Virus record (IMG/VR): IMGVR_UViG_3300035136_000021
Location: 1 to 56,882 of that record
Source of the DNA: a virus
DNA: 56,882 nucleotides
Strand: one strand, 5' to 3'
The position numbers were made by a program, and so were the translations under genes. Below, piece by piece: positions 23,204 to 32,714 of the stretch; position 1 is the stretch's first letter, and every line of letters begins with the position of its first letter. The notes under the pieces are model-generated. The model worked only from the letters and a program-made list of their open reading frames with translations, was not told where the DNA came from and made no database searches.

Positions 23204-23230
23204 ATAAATAAAAAAGGAGTACTTTATTAA

Positions 23231-23479
23231 ATGAATGCTTTAAAAATTGATGAATCTTGGTTTATTTCACTAAATAATTATGAATATTTAAATAAAAAAT
23301 TTACTATCTATAAGACTATAATGCATAAAGATACATGGTTACTTTCATGTTTAACTGAAAATATTACAGATTTTGACTTAAAAACTAATGATTTTAATGA
23401 AGCTTTTAACAAATCTATTAAAAGATTAGAAACTTTATCAAATAATGACAAAAGAAGAAGGAGATTTATAAAAAAATGA
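23231..23479 (+). CDS. Small protein, first gene of the late module
   Basis: An 82-residue protein behind AAAAAAGGAG, with a basic end (KRRRRFIKK) overlapping the next start by four bases. No known motif. Position just upstream of the putative small terminase suggests a packaging accessory, but this is inference. Confidence 0.55.
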   Translation: MNALKIDESWFISLNNYEYLNKKFTIYKTIMHKDTWLLSCLTENITDFDLKTNDFNEAFNKSIKRLETLSNNDKRRRRFIKK

Positions 23480-24174
23480 GTATAAATGAAAATATTTATA
23501 TGAAAATGATTAAAGAATCAAGGTATTTTATGACTATTTTACATTCAAATCAATGTGAAATATGTAAATTATCTGAAGAATTTAAGATAAAGATAAATTC
23601 AATGATTTTCAGAGATGTAAAACCTGTATTAATACAGTCTGAATTAATTAGATATTATCCGGAAAAATTTACTAAGAATGCTGATAAGATATTAGAATAT
23701 CATCAACAGTATATCAAATGTTTGATTGAAGATTTGAATATTAGGAAAATGTTCAAACATTTATCACATAAGATAAAAAGTATTAACAAATTAAATTCAA
23801 CAGATAAAGCTATATTAATTAATGAAATAGAATTAGAACTTAAAAAAGATAATGATATTTGTGATTTCAATGATCATTTGATAACTATGAAAAATAACTT
23901 ATTTAAAGAAACATTACCGTTATCATTAGCGCGGTTAAATTATGAATTAATCCATGGTATAACTGATAATATAAAAAACATTACTAATTCAGTGAATACC
24001 TTATGGAAAATGATGAATAATATACAAATAGTAGATAATATAGAAAATGGTATTGAAGATTTTGACAAAGTATCACAAGACAAAATAGTATCATTAGCCG
24101 ATAAAATAAAAGAGGCTACAAAAAAAACAATACCTGAAGAAACTGAAGAAACTGAAGAAGAAAAGAAAGGTTAA
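23476..24174 (+). CDS. Putative terminase small subunit
   Basis: A 232-residue protein directly ahead of TerL, the usual place for the small subunit that selects the packaging site. The N-terminal part (QCEICKLSEEFKIKINSMIF, DVKPVLIQSELIRYYPE) may be an HTH, followed by long helices and an acidic tail EETEETEEEKKG. The family cannot be fixed by eye. RBS GAAGGAG; three-base gap to terL. Confidence 0.5.
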   Translation: MSINENIYMKMIKESRYFMTILHSNQCEICKLSEEFKIKINSMIFRDVKPVLIQSELIRYYPEKFTKNADKILEYHQQYIKCLIEDLNIRKMFKHLSHKIKSINKLNSTDKAILINEIELELKKDNDICDFNDHLITMKNNLFKETLPLSLARLNYELIHGITDNIKNITNSVNTLWKMMNNIQIVDNIENGIEDFDKVSQDKIVSLADKIKEATKKTIPEETEETEEEKKG

Positions 24175-24177
24175 ATT

Positions 24178-25710
24178 ATGGAATATCCTTATCCTACTAA
24201 ATATAATGATACATGGGAACTTGAAACCATAACCGTACGTGATATCTTTTGGCAAGCTAGTAAAAAAGAACGTATTGAACTTGCTAAAAGTAATCCATGT
24301 ATATTTGGTGAACAATATATAAAACCTTGCATTAAACAATGGATTTATAATACAGCTAAACATCAGTATTATATGCTGTATGAAGCATTGACTAATGACA
24401 ATATTGTAATTCATATCCCGATGGAACATGCAAAATCAACATGGTTCAGTTTAGTTTTACCATTGTGGTTTTTGATCAATGATCGAAACACTTATGGTTG
24501 TATATTGTCTAATACAGCAACACAAGCAACTGGATTTTTATCTGCTATAAAATGGCATATAGAACATAATGAAAAATTTAGAGAGGATTTTCCAGAAATA
24601 CGTCCTGATTATAAATCTAAATGGGCGGAAAATGAGATAAATATTATTCGAGATAAGGATAAACAAAGTAAAGATTATACCATGGTTGCAAAAGGGACAG
24701 GTAATGCTATTCTGGGAGCAAGATTTGAGTGGATTATAGCCGATGATATTTTAGATCTTGAAAATACAGCAACTGAAATCCAAAGAAATAAAGTGAGAAA
24801 ATGGTGGAATCAAACTGTAGATTCTAGAATTATAGAAGGAGGTCGAAAAATAATCATCGGGACATTGCAACATGATAAAGATTTGTTAGTTGAATTAGGT
24901 GAAAAAAAAGATATTTATAAATATATTAATTTAAAAGCATTATATAACAATAAAATTCCATTATGGGAAGAACAATGGAGTTTAAAAAGATTATTGTATA
25001 AAAAAGCTAGTATTGGAATTTTAGATTTTAACAAGACTATGCAAAATGACCGGGAATCTACACAAAATAAATCACTGGATCGTAAATGGTTAAATTATTA
25101 CGGTCCAACAGAACATTATAACTTTAAGATTCATAACCCTAATGTTAGAATATACATAGGTATAGATCCAGCGATAGCTGACGACAAGACAACTGCGGAA
25201 AAAAGACGATTAGATAAATTTGCTCTAATGGTTACTGGTTTCGATTTGACATCAAAGTTGATTTTTGTATGGGATTATTTACAAGGGTACTTTACATTTC
25301 CAGAACAGATTGAAATTATTGATAAACAATATAAAAGATATAAAGAAATTAATGTTGTAAAGGGTATAGGCATAGAACAAACTGCTTATCAAAAAGCGTT
25401 AAAACAACAGGCGTTTTTATTATCTTCACTACCTCCTATAAGAGGTGTAAATACAGGTACATCAAGTAAAGCAACAAGAATTGATAGTCTAGGCGTGTAT
25501 TTTCAGTCTAAAAGAATTTATGTCAAAAGATCTCATGATAGCTTGATAGATGAATTCGTGAGTTATGAACCAGGTGGGTTATCACCTAATTTATTAGATG
25601 CACTGTGCATTATAATAACAATGATCACAGGAGTATCTACTATATCAGATATAAAAGTACATACTAAAAATATTTTTAAAAATGAAAGGAGTTTTATAAC
25701 ACAATGGTAA
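24178..25710 (+). CDS. terL: Terminase large subunit
   Basis: A 510-residue packaging motor. ATPase: Walker A PMEHAKST (81-88, of the PxEHxKST kind), Walker B WIIADDI (about 184-190). Nuclease: GIDPAIADD (about 327-335), GIGIEQTAY and a C-terminal SPNLLDALC (acidic residue of the third site). It packages DNA into preformed heads and makes the cuts. The layout fits Mu-like/headful terminases. It overlaps the following AT-hook gene by seven bases. Confidence 0.9.
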   Translation: MEYPYPTKYNDTWELETITVRDIFWQASKKERIELAKSNPCIFGEQYIKPCIKQWIYNTAKHQYYMLYEALTNDNIVIHIPMEHAKSTWFSLVLPLWFLINDRNTYGCILSNTATQATGFLSAIKWHIEHNEKFREDFPEIRPDYKSKWAENEINIIRDKDKQSKDYTMVAKGTGNAILGARFEWIIADDILDLENTATEIQRNKVRKWWNQTVDSRIIEGGRKIIIGTLQHDKDLLVELGEKKDIYKYINLKALYNNKIPLWEEQWSLKRLLYKKASIGILDFNKTMQNDRESTQNKSLDRKWLNYYGPTEHYNFKIHNPNVRIYIGIDPAIADDKTTAEKRRLDKFALMVTGFDLTSKLIFVWDYLQGYFTFPEQIEIIDKQYKRYKEINVVKGIGIEQTAYQKALKQQAFLLSSLPPIRGVNTGTSSKATRIDSLGVYFQSKRIYVKRSHDSLIDEFVSYEPGGLSPNLLDALCIIITMITGVSTISDIKVHTKNIFKNERSFITQW

Positions 25711-26000
25711 AATTAAACAAAATACAACTTAAAGAAATTATAGATTTAGGTAGAGGAATTGAAAATTTAGAAAAAATTAAAGAAATAACGAAGTATCAAA
25801 AAAATGGCGTTGAATTAACTGAAATGTATAAAAATATTAGAGAACAATTGAGTCAAGAAATGTTGAATATTTATTATCAAGAATCTAAAGATGCTTTAGA
25901 ATCTAAAGAATCTAAAGAATCTAAAGAATCTAAAATACCTAAAGAATCTAAAATACCTAAAGAAAGAAAGAAACCAGGTAGACCAAAAACTAATGAATAG
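25704..26000 (+). CDS. AT-hook protein between terminase and portal
   Basis: A 98-residue protein. Helical N-terminal 60 residues, then ESK/IPK repeats (ESKESKESKES, KIPKESKIPK) and a C-terminal AT-hook RKKPGRPKTNE (GRP core flanked by basic residues), which binds the minor groove of AT-rich DNA. Coupled to terL by overlap. It could help the terminase recognise this AT-rich genome or be a small-terminase-like factor. The satellite inside it is TCTAAAGAA. Confidence 0.65.
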   Translation: MVKLNKIQLKEIIDLGRGIENLEKIKEITKYQKNGVELTEMYKNIREQLSQEMLNIYYQESKDALESKESKESKESKIPKESKIPKERKKPGRPKTNE

Positions 26001-26016
26001 AAAGGATATAAAATAA

Positions 26017-27903
26017 ATGACTACTATATATAACGCGAATGGGAAAGTATATAAAAAAATAAAACCTAAAATAAATGAATTAGGTGGTACTGGGAGATAT
26101 AGAAATCAAAGATTTCAAAGTACATTAGATACAGATGAATATTATAGTAGTTTGAAATTTCCTTATGATATAAATATATATAATAAAATGGGACGGTCAG
26201 ATGCTCAAGTACAAGCTGTTTTATTAATGATTTCTTTACCTATTAGAGCTACTCAATGGTTCATTAGACCATTAGACAAATCAAAAAAAGCTCAAAAAAT
26301 AGCTGAATATATTGATAAATGTTTATTTTCAGGAGTTAATAACGGATTGTATATGGGTTTTGATGAATTCATCAAGAATGTAACTACTATGTATCAATAT
26401 GGACATAGTGTTTTTGAAAAAGTTTTTGAAATTAAAAAATCGATGATAAAATGGAAAAAATTTGCTGTTCGACCTCAATCTACAATTTATGATATACATT
26501 ATGACGATGTAGGTGATGTTAATGGTATAAGTCAATATATGATTGATCAATCATGGAGACAACAATATATTGATATAGATAAGTTATTGATTTTTTCACA
26601 TAATATGGAACAAGGTGATATTAGAGGGGGAAGTATTTTAAGAGCTTGTTATAAACATTGGTATATTAAAGATTTTATTTTAAAAATCATGAATGTCGGG
26701 ATCGAAAGAAATTTAGTAGGTACACCAGTTATAAAGTTACCAGAAGGGTATACACAAGATGATAAAGAATTAAGTGATCAAATTGTTACTACTTTAATGA
26801 GTCATAATTTCGGTGGTATAAGGATGCCGGAATCTTTTATATTAGAAATGTTTGAAGGCAAAAGATCTTTGATTGATGTTTTACCATATTTGAAATATCA
26901 AGATCAAATGATTACGATGAGTATCTTAGCACAATTTATGCAGTTAGGTACTGATGGATCAAGTGGATCATTTGCATTATCTAGCGATCAAAGCAGATTG
27001 TTTTTAATGATGCTTGATGCAAGTGCTAAAAATATATCAAATATCATTAATGTGCATGCTATTCCGGAATTGGTTAATTATAATTTTGCAAGTGATTTAT
27101 ACCCGAAATTATGTTTTAAACCGATTGATTCTACGAAACTTATAAATACATTAAGTAGTTTAGTTAGTGGTAAAATCGTATTACCAGATGATGATTTAGA
27201 GGATTATATAAGAGATATGTTAGATATGCCTGTAAAAAATCCTGCTAAAACTCGTGAAGAATATGCATTAATTTTTGAAGAAAATACAGTGAAAAAGGAT
27301 GAAATCAATGAGTCTAGTGTAATTGATAAACAACAAAAATTAGAAAGTAATGATTTGAATAATAAATCTAACAATTCTAAAGGTCTTAATGATAAAAACG
27401 ATTCTAAAGATCTTATAGATAATAATCAAAAAGGATCAAAAAAACCTATCGAAACTAATAGTAAAAAGAAACAATATATGGATAAAATAAAGGATGATAA
27501 GATTAATTTAATTGAAGATGATAATGTGTATGATAATATTAATCATTATAAATCATTAATATATGGTTTATTTAATCAAAAACATAATGAATTTTACGAT
27601 TTATTTTTACCACAAGTTAAAAGGTTAAAAGAATCAGTAATGAATCGAGAATTAAAAGATATTAGTAAAATAAAAAGTGTTGGAAAAAATGATATCAAAA
27701 ATTATTTAAAATCAAAAATAAATAAGAATAGCTCATTTATGACTGAAGATTATTTTGAATCTTTGATAAATATTATCTCAAACGATATTTCAGAAAAATT
27801 AAAATCAACTTTTTTAAATGAATTTTTGTATTATTTTGATGAAAATAGTAAAACATTACATGATAATTTTGAATATGATGTATTAGAAGAATTTAATTTA
27901 TAA
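26017..27903 (+). CDS. Portal protein, Mu gp29-like (DUF935)
   Basis: A 628-residue protein. The core matches DUF935 portals: DAQVQAVLLMISLPIRATQW, GFDEFIKNVTTMYQYGHSVFEKVF, RPQSTIYDIHYDD, LLIFSHNMEQGDIRGGSILRA, ERNLVGTPVIKLP. About 200 extra C-terminal residues include an Asn/Ser/Lys-rich linker (about 430-490) and a helical domain that I do not recognise. It forms the dodecameric ring at the head vertex. RBS GAAAGGAT. Confidence 0.85.
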   Translation: MTTIYNANGKVYKKIKPKINELGGTGRYRNQRFQSTLDTDEYYSSLKFPYDINIYNKMGRSDAQVQAVLLMISLPIRATQWFIRPLDKSKKAQKIAEYIDKCLFSGVNNGLYMGFDEFIKNVTTMYQYGHSVFEKVFEIKKSMIKWKKFAVRPQSTIYDIHYDDVGDVNGISQYMIDQSWRQQYIDIDKLLIFSHNMEQGDIRGGSILRACYKHWYIKDFILKIMNVGIERNLVGTPVIKLPEGYTQDDKELSDQIVTTLMSHNFGGIRMPESFILEMFEGKRSLIDVLPYLKYQDQMITMSILAQFMQLGTDGSSGSFALSSDQSRLFLMMLDASAKNISNIINVHAIPELVNYNFASDLYPKLCFKPIDSTKLINTLSSLVSGKIVLPDDDLEDYIRDMLDMPVKNPAKTREEYALIFEENTVKKDEINESSVIDKQQKLESNDLNNKSNNSKGLNDKNDSKDLIDNNQKGSKKPIETNSKKKQYMDKIKDDKINLIEDDNVYDNINHYKSLIYGLFNQKHNEFYDLFLPQVKRLKESVMNRELKDISKIKSVGKNDIKNYLKSKINKNSSFMTEDYFESLINIISNDISEKLKSTFLNEFLYYFDENSKTLHDNFEYDVLEEFNL

Positions 27904-27914
27904 GGATGTTATTA

Positions 27915-27998
27915 ATGAAAATTAAAAGATGTTGGAAATGCAATAAAAAAATAAAAAGAAATGATAAAAATTGCCCTTTTTGTGGAGCTATACAATAA
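27915..27998 (+). CDS. Mini zinc-ribbon protein
   Basis: A 27-residue peptide, KRCWKCNKKI...NCPFCGAIQ, with two CxxC knuckles, behind TAAGGATG. Complete zinc-ribbon signature in a very short gene after the portal gene. Confidence 0.5.
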   Translation: MKIKRCWKCNKKIKRNDKNCPFCGAIQ

Positions 27999-28036
27999 AA
28001 AAAAATTAATTTAAATTAAGGAGGTTAAAAGCGATT

Positions 28037-28297
28037 ATGAAAAATTATATAGGTTGTAAAATTATAAAAGCTAAGAAAGTTACATTGAAAGAATATTTTA
28101 TAAAAAAATATGGTAAAGAGTTTCAATACAATGGACAACAAGATTTGAATAGCATGGTATATCTTGTAATATATCCACCTATTGGAATTGATGATAATAA
28201 ACCTTATATTTCAATGAGTCCTGTGTCTGTTTTTGAAAAAGCTTATAGGGAAATTGATAATGATGAAATTAAACTAATGTTGGAGAATATTGATTAA
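28037..28297 (+). CDS. Gp49/Sf6-66 family protein, short form
   Basis: An 86-residue protein: YIGCKIIKAKKVTLKEY, MVYLVIYPP, PYISMSPVSVFEKAYREI. This is the same N4 Gp49/Sf6 gene 66 domain as the N-terminal part of 3175-3741 but without the hairpin domain. The function of the domain is unknown; it is often found close to anti-defence genes. RBS TAAGGAGG. It is unusual inside the head module. Confidence 0.7.
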   Translation: MKNYIGCKIIKAKKVTLKEYFIKKYGKEFQYNGQQDLNSMVYLVIYPPIGIDDNKPYISMSPVSVFEKAYREIDNDEIKLMLENID

Positions 28298-28494
28298 TGG
28301 ATGATACTTTTAATTTTTTAAAAAAAGATTTTCAAGAAGATTTAACAAAATTACTTGATATTTATAATATTGAAATAGATTTTAATTTACCATCATATCA
28401 ATTACAATCCTGTATAATTCAATATTTATTAAGTTTGAAATTAGGAATTCAAGGATATGAAATATTTCATAATATAAAAAAAGGTGATGAATAA
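28297..28494 (+). CDS. Small helical protein
   Basis: A 65-residue protein (MDDTFNFLKKDFQEDLTK...) whose ATG overlaps the previous stop (TAATGG), so translation is coupled. Predicted helical; no family recognised. Confidence 0.5.
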   Translation: MDDTFNFLKKDFQEDLTKLLDIYNIEIDFNLPSYQLQSCIIQYLLSLKLGIQGYEIFHNIKKGDE

Positions 28495-28725
28495 ATGAGT
28501 CCTGACAATTTAGATAAAATATCAAGTATTTATTTAGGTTGTACTATTTCAGATAGTACTATTATTAAATCAGATACAACTAAATATTTAAATATTAATA
28601 ATGTGTTACATCCTAAGAAAAAAAAAAGAAAACAATGGTATTTATTAACACATGTTAAAAAAATAAGAAAAAAGAAAAAATATTTTAAACAATATCATGG
28701 ATATAAAACAATATCATGGATATAA
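28495..28725 (+). CDS. Small basic protein
   Basis: A 76-residue protein starting right after the previous stop behind AAAGGTGATG. The C-terminal half is very basic (PKKKKRKQWYLL, KKIRKKKKYFKQ). The last codons lie in a small direct repeat (CAATATCATGGATATAAAA twice). Unknown function. Confidence 0.45.
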   Translation: MSPDNLDKISSIYLGCTISDSTIIKSDTTKYLNINNVLHPKKKKRKQWYLLTHVKKIRKKKKYFKQYHGYKTISWI

Positions 28726-29086
28726 AAAAAATATAAGATAAATTAAATAATAGAATGTATGAAAAATTATTATTTTTCTGAATTATAAGAAAATTAAGAA
28801 AATTAATAAAATTATTTAAAATATTGAAAATATTTAACTAAATAAAAAATATTGTAATAAAATAAACTATTATGATACAATAGTGTCAAGAAATTTAAAA
28901 TAAATGTGATAAATTTTATATTATGAAAATATTTAATAAATTATATACGAAATATAATGACAAATATTATATAAAATTTAACAATTCTAAGAATCTTGTA
29001 TTTCAACAAGATGACAAAATTGTAAATAGTTTATTTTTCTATTTATTTTAAAATAATAAAAAAAAATTAAAAAAAGGGTGGGTATC
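28726..29086. other. Intergenic gap
   Basis: About 360 bases of very AT-rich DNA without a convincing gene. A 42-residue frame (28923-29051) has no ribosome site. No promoter of the shared type is visible. Confidence 0.5.
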
Positions 29087-29455
29087 ATGGGACAAACTAA
29101 AGGGATACCACAATATAAAAAATATCATTACAAACAATCTTGGAGTTCACAAGCTTCTACTAATTCATATGTTAATTTAGGTAATTCTTGGGATACTGCA
29201 GGATTAAAAAATAAAATTATTCAAATAAATAATACAGGTGATACAAATGATATTGATTATAAGATTTTAGGATCTTTAGATAATTCAAATTTTGATTTAT
29301 TGGTTGATACAAGTACAATTGGGGCACTTGATTTTGAAATAATTAATATAGATTCTTTTTTGGAAAATAGTTATATACCTTATTTGATAATACAAATAAA
29401 ATCTAAAGTTGCAGATAGTCATAGTACAGTTACTGCAATTGGGACATCTATTTAG
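29087..29455 (+). CDS. Putative structural protein
   Basis: A 122-residue beta-rich protein (start ATG 29087 behind GGGTGGG). Patterns SYVNLGNSWDTAGLKNKIIQ, NTGDTNDIDYKILGSLDNSN, PYLIIQIKS resemble small phage surface or decoration proteins ahead of fibre genes. It is the first of three genes that appear to form an inserted host-recognition group between portal and protease. Confidence 0.5.
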   Translation: MGQTKGIPQYKKYHYKQSWSSQASTNSYVNLGNSWDTAGLKNKIIQINNTGDTNDIDYKILGSLDNSNFDLLVDTSTIGALDFEIINIDSFLENSYIPYLIIQIKSKVADSHSTVTAIGTSI

Positions 29456-29499
29456 AATTTCGGTAGTATGAATATATTATACGAGGAGGTATATAAAAA

Positions 29500-29811
29500 A
29501 TGCCTAAAAGAATAAGAAGTAAAAATAATGAAACTATAGGTACTAGTATAGATAATGGTAAAAAGACTATAACAACATCTAGTACTAAAGTATTAAGTGA
29601 ATGTAATAGATCGTATTTAGTTCTTACAAATGTAAATGCTTATGATGTATGGTTAGGATTTGGTGAAACTGCAGTGATAAATGAAGGTATATTATTAGCA
29701 GGGTTTGGAGGGTCTATAGTATTTACAAAAGATAATATATACCAAGGTGATATTTACATGATTGCGAATGGTGGCAGTAATGATATATCTTATGTGGAAG
29801 GGGTTTTATAA
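29500..29811 (+). CDS. Putative structural protein
   Basis: A 103-residue beta-rich protein behind GAGGAGG. Segments STKVLSECNRSYLVLTNVNA and YDVWLGFGETAVINEGILL match small phage proteins found next to tailspike or head-fibre genes. It is followed directly by the beta-helix gene, whose site lies in its last codons. Confidence 0.5.
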   Translation: MPKRIRSKNNETIGTSIDNGKKTITTSSTKVLSECNRSYLVLTNVNAYDVWLGFGETAVINEGILLAGFGGSIVFTKDNIYQGDIYMIANGGSNDISYVEGVL

Positions 29812-29812
29812 A

Positions 29813-31345
29813 TTGAAATATTATAACATACCTTCTATGAGACAAGAATATATAAATGTATTGGATTTATTGGGTAATTATACAAGAGAAGAAATTATTC
29901 AAGCTGCTATTGATATAGCAGTCCTCAATAATAAATGTGTATATGTACCTGGTGGTATATATGAAATTTCAAATACTGTTATTGTAAAAGATAGTGTAAA
30001 AATATATTTAGATAATGCTATTATTAAACCTACATCAAATATTGATGTAGTACAAATAAAACCAAATGCAAAAATTATCGGCTTAACAGTTGATTGTAGT
30101 GCAATAGAAGGATGGAATAAAACAGCTATACTTATATACGGTGGTGATGTTTTTCGAGGATATGATAGATGTTTTTTGAAAAACATAACATTAATAAATA
30201 CCATTACCGGTGACGGGACATTACATTTAGGTAATGGGATAAAAATGTATTGTGATGTTTTAGGACAAGCAATAGAATTTATAAATTTTGAAAATATATA
30301 TACTCAAGGGTTTGGTAAAGGTATATATATTTATAGTACTATAGCGACTAATTATACAAATAGCCCTTGGATAAATGCGAATAATTTTACGGGTTATCAA
30401 AGTTTTAAAGATACCAGTGCAATTTACATAGACTGCAAATATCAAGCAGAAGGAAATATATTTTCTAATTTCCAAATTCAAGGTGATTATTATGGAAGTA
30501 GTGATTATGGTATATATGTAAAATCCAGTAGAAATAAATTTCACGGTGCTATTTACGATTGGGGCGCGAGTTTTCAATCGGAGACAGCAATATATATTGA
30601 AAGTGGAAGTATTAATAATTCATTTGATTTGGTTAATCAAACTATTTATGATGTGAAAAATATTATAATAGATAATGGGGCTAGGACAGTGTTTGAGACA
30701 AATTCAACAAAATCTTTAAATGCTAATTTATCATTAACTTGTGATAAATACGGGATGAATGGAATTCAAGATAATTTTTTATCGTATGCTGATAAAAAAT
30801 TTAGCTGCAGTTTGACAGGTACACCAACATATGGTGGATTATCTAGAATTTTTGATCCTAATAATTATCTTTTAACTCCATTTTCTGAGCAAACAGTAAT
30901 AATAGAGATTGATATGGGTTCAGAATACATGACTAAATGTTTACATATAGGTATACAGTTTGTTTATGGATATTTTGCAGAAAATATAAAATGTGAAATA
31001 GCTAGAATATCAGAATCTTATCAAACTATTTATGATAAAACTGCTAATAATAGTAATTTAATATTAATAAATTTAGGAATCGATACAGATAATGCAATAA
31101 CAAATATCAATAAAATAAAAATAACTTTTTCTGGTGTTGTGGATACAAATATGACTCTTGAAAAAATATTTGCTATAGATAGTTATAAAATTGGAAATAC
31201 TTGGTTATCTAAAAATGGTGGAAATTTGTATAATGATGTAGAATTTGATCAAAATAAAAGTATAGTTGTATGGACACCTAACGGTAATGATCAATATCGG
31301 ATAGGTGTTGATAATGCAGGGAATATAACTACTACTTTAATTTAG
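29813..31345 (+). CDS. Pectate-lyase-fold tailspike/head-fibre protein
   Basis: A 510-residue protein; TTG at 29813 follows GGAAGGGG. The opening matches pectate_lyase_3 spikes: EEIIQAAIDIAVLNNKCVYV, PGGIYEISNTVIVKDSVKIY. Then come repeated short strands of a right-handed beta-helix (ENIYTQGFGKGIYIYS, SDYGIYVKSSRNKFHGAIYD). The C-terminal 190 residues look like a separate beta domain. It likely binds or cuts a cell-surface polysaccharide. Its place between portal and protease is odd for a tail protein and may mean a head-mounted fibre. Confidence 0.7.
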   Translation: MKYYNIPSMRQEYINVLDLLGNYTREEIIQAAIDIAVLNNKCVYVPGGIYEISNTVIVKDSVKIYLDNAIIKPTSNIDVVQIKPNAKIIGLTVDCSAIEGWNKTAILIYGGDVFRGYDRCFLKNITLINTITGDGTLHLGNGIKMYCDVLGQAIEFINFENIYTQGFGKGIYIYSTIATNYTNSPWINANNFTGYQSFKDTSAIYIDCKYQAEGNIFSNFQIQGDYYGSSDYGIYVKSSRNKFHGAIYDWGASFQSETAIYIESGSINNSFDLVNQTIYDVKNIIIDNGARTVFETNSTKSLNANLSLTCDKYGMNGIQDNFLSYADKKFSCSLTGTPTYGGLSRIFDPNNYLLTPFSEQTVIIEIDMGSEYMTKCLHIGIQFVYGYFAENIKCEIARISESYQTIYDKTANNSNLILINLGIDTDNAITNINKIKITFSGVVDTNMTLEKIFAIDSYKIGNTWLSKNGGNLYNDVEFDQNKSIVVWTPNGNDQYRIGVDNAGNITTTLI

Positions 31346-31372
31346 TTTAATAGAAGGTCAATTATAAATTTT

Positions 31373-31558
31373 ATGAAAAAAATAATTTCAAGTGATCGAG
31401 AAATATCTAAAAATGTACTATCAAATTGCAAATATTGTATTTATAATGATTCAACAGGTACAATATTGATTAGTAATTTATATGATTCTTGTAATACAAA
31501 TACGTTTTACATGAATAGTGGAGATGCTAAACAAGCATATTTATTAGATGTACTATAA
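31373..31558 (+). CDS. Small hypothetical protein
   Basis: A 61-residue protein with a weak ribosome site (AGAAGG). It has a CKYCIY motif and beta-like segments (STGTILISNLYDS). It may be a decoration-type protein accompanying the spike gene. Low support. Confidence 0.4.
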   Translation: MKKIISSDREISKNVLSNCKYCIYNDSTGTILISNLYDSCNTNTFYMNSGDAKQAYLLDVL

Positions 31559-31583
31559 GAAAAAATAAGGATATTGATTAAAA

Positions 31584-32714
31584 ATGAATGAATTTAATTA
31601 TATTTGTAAATTAAATGAAGATGAAAATTTACCAGAATCAATTGAAATTTTGAGAAAAGGTTCATGGGATCATCCGATGTATGGGAAATTAGATATTAAT
31701 GATTTAACATTTAATGATTTAATTCAAAATTTTAATAATAATGTTAGAGGTATTGATATTTCTTTTGACTTGGAACATGGTGAAACTAATCATAAAAGTG
31801 AAGCTATAGCATGGGTTAAAAATTTAGAAAAAAAAGATAATAAATTACTAGCATTTATAGATTGGACAAAATTTGGTAAAGAAAAAATAAAAGATAAAAG
31901 TTTTAGATATTTTTCACCAGAATTCAAAAAAATATATAAAGATCCTGAAACTGGTAAATCATATAATAATGTATTATTTGGTGGTAGTTTGACAAATAGA
32001 CCATTTATTAAAAAAATGAAACCTGTTATGTTAAGCGAAGATATTTTCGTTGATAATATTTTTATTGAAAATATCAAAAACAAAAATGAAAAGGGGGATA
32101 TTATGAATCCTGAAATTTTAAAAACACTTAAATTAAGTGAAAATGCAAGTGATGAAGATATAATAAAAACTTTAAAATCTTTAATTGATGATTCAGTAAA
32201 ACTTACAGAAGAAAAAGAAACTTTAACAATTAAACTCAAAGAACTTAACGAATCTTTTGTCAATTTAGAAAAAGAAAAAGAAAATTTGAATACTAAATTG
32301 TCTGAAATCACAAATAAAAAAAGTGATGCTGATAAACAAATTATTAAATTAAATGAAGATGTGAAAAACATTAATTTGAAATTATTAGAAACAGAATGGA
32401 AAAATATAGAAACTATGGGATTAAATGAGGGTAAATTATTACCTAGCATGATTGATACTTTCAAAACTCAATACATGAATAATCCAGAACAAACGCAGAA
32501 AATAATTGATTGTTTACAACCTGTTATAAAATTGGATGAAGCTGGAAGTTCTAAAGGAACTAACGAAACAAGTAATATTAAATTATTTGACGATAAAGTT
32601 AAAAAAATAATGAAAGAAGATAAAAAAGATTATACAGAAGCGGTTATATTAGCAGAAAAAGAAAACCCTGATCTATTTAAACTTGTTGATAATGAAAGGA
32701 GGGGTATTTCATAA
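31584..32714 (+). CDS. Mu-like capsid protease with scaffold C-terminus
   Basis: A 376-residue protein. The first 150 residues match Mu gpI-type head proteases: EILRKGSWDHPMYGKLDI, DISFDLEHGETNHKSEAIAW, FRYFSPEF, GGSLTNRPFIKKMKPVM (the DxEH and ALTNxP positions). The rest is a long coiled coil (about 200-270) and a helical end, i.e. the scaffold. An internal ATG at 32103 with AAGGGGG allows the scaffold to be made alone. It trims scaffold and capsid during head maturation. Confidence 0.8.
   Translation: MNEFNYICKLNEDENLPESIEILRKGSWDHPMYGKLDINDLTFNDLIQNFNNNVRGIDISFDLEHGETNHKSEAIAWVKNLEKKDNKLLAFIDWTKFGKEKIKDKSFRYFSPEFKKIYKDPETGKSYNNVLFGGSLTNRPFIKKMKPVMLSEDIFVDNIFIENIKNKNEKGDIMNPEILKTLKLSENASDEDIIKTLKSLIDDSVKLTEEKETLTIKLKELNESFVNLEKEKENLNTKLSEITNKKSDADKQIIKLNEDVKNINLKLLETEWKNIETMGLNEGKLLPSMIDTFKTQYMNNPEQTQKIIDCLQPVIKLDEAGSSKGTNETSNIKLFDDKVKKIMKEDKKDYTEAVILAEKENPDLFKLVDNERRGIS
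32103..32714 (+). CDS. Nested in-frame scaffold protein
   Basis: A 203-residue product in the same frame as the protease, starting at ATG 32103 (MNPEILKTLKLSENASDEDI) behind AAAAGGGGG. Mainly coiled coil. This copies the Mu I/Z and lambda C/Nu3 arrangement, where the scaffold is made in excess from an internal start. Confidence 0.7.
   Translation: MNPEILKTLKLSENASDEDIIKTLKSLIDDSVKLTEEKETLTIKLKELNESFVNLEKEKENLNTKLSEITNKKSDADKQIIKLNEDVKNINLKLLETEWKNIETMGLNEGKLLPSMIDTFKTQYMNNPEQTQKIIDCLQPVIKLDEAGSSKGTNETSNIKLFDDKVKKIMKEDKKDYTEAVILAEKENPDLFKLVDNERRGIS

Noticed and set aside
28923-29051. 42-residue ORF between 28725 and 29087
   Set aside because: No ribosome binding site or motif; typical of chance frames in AT-rich DNA.
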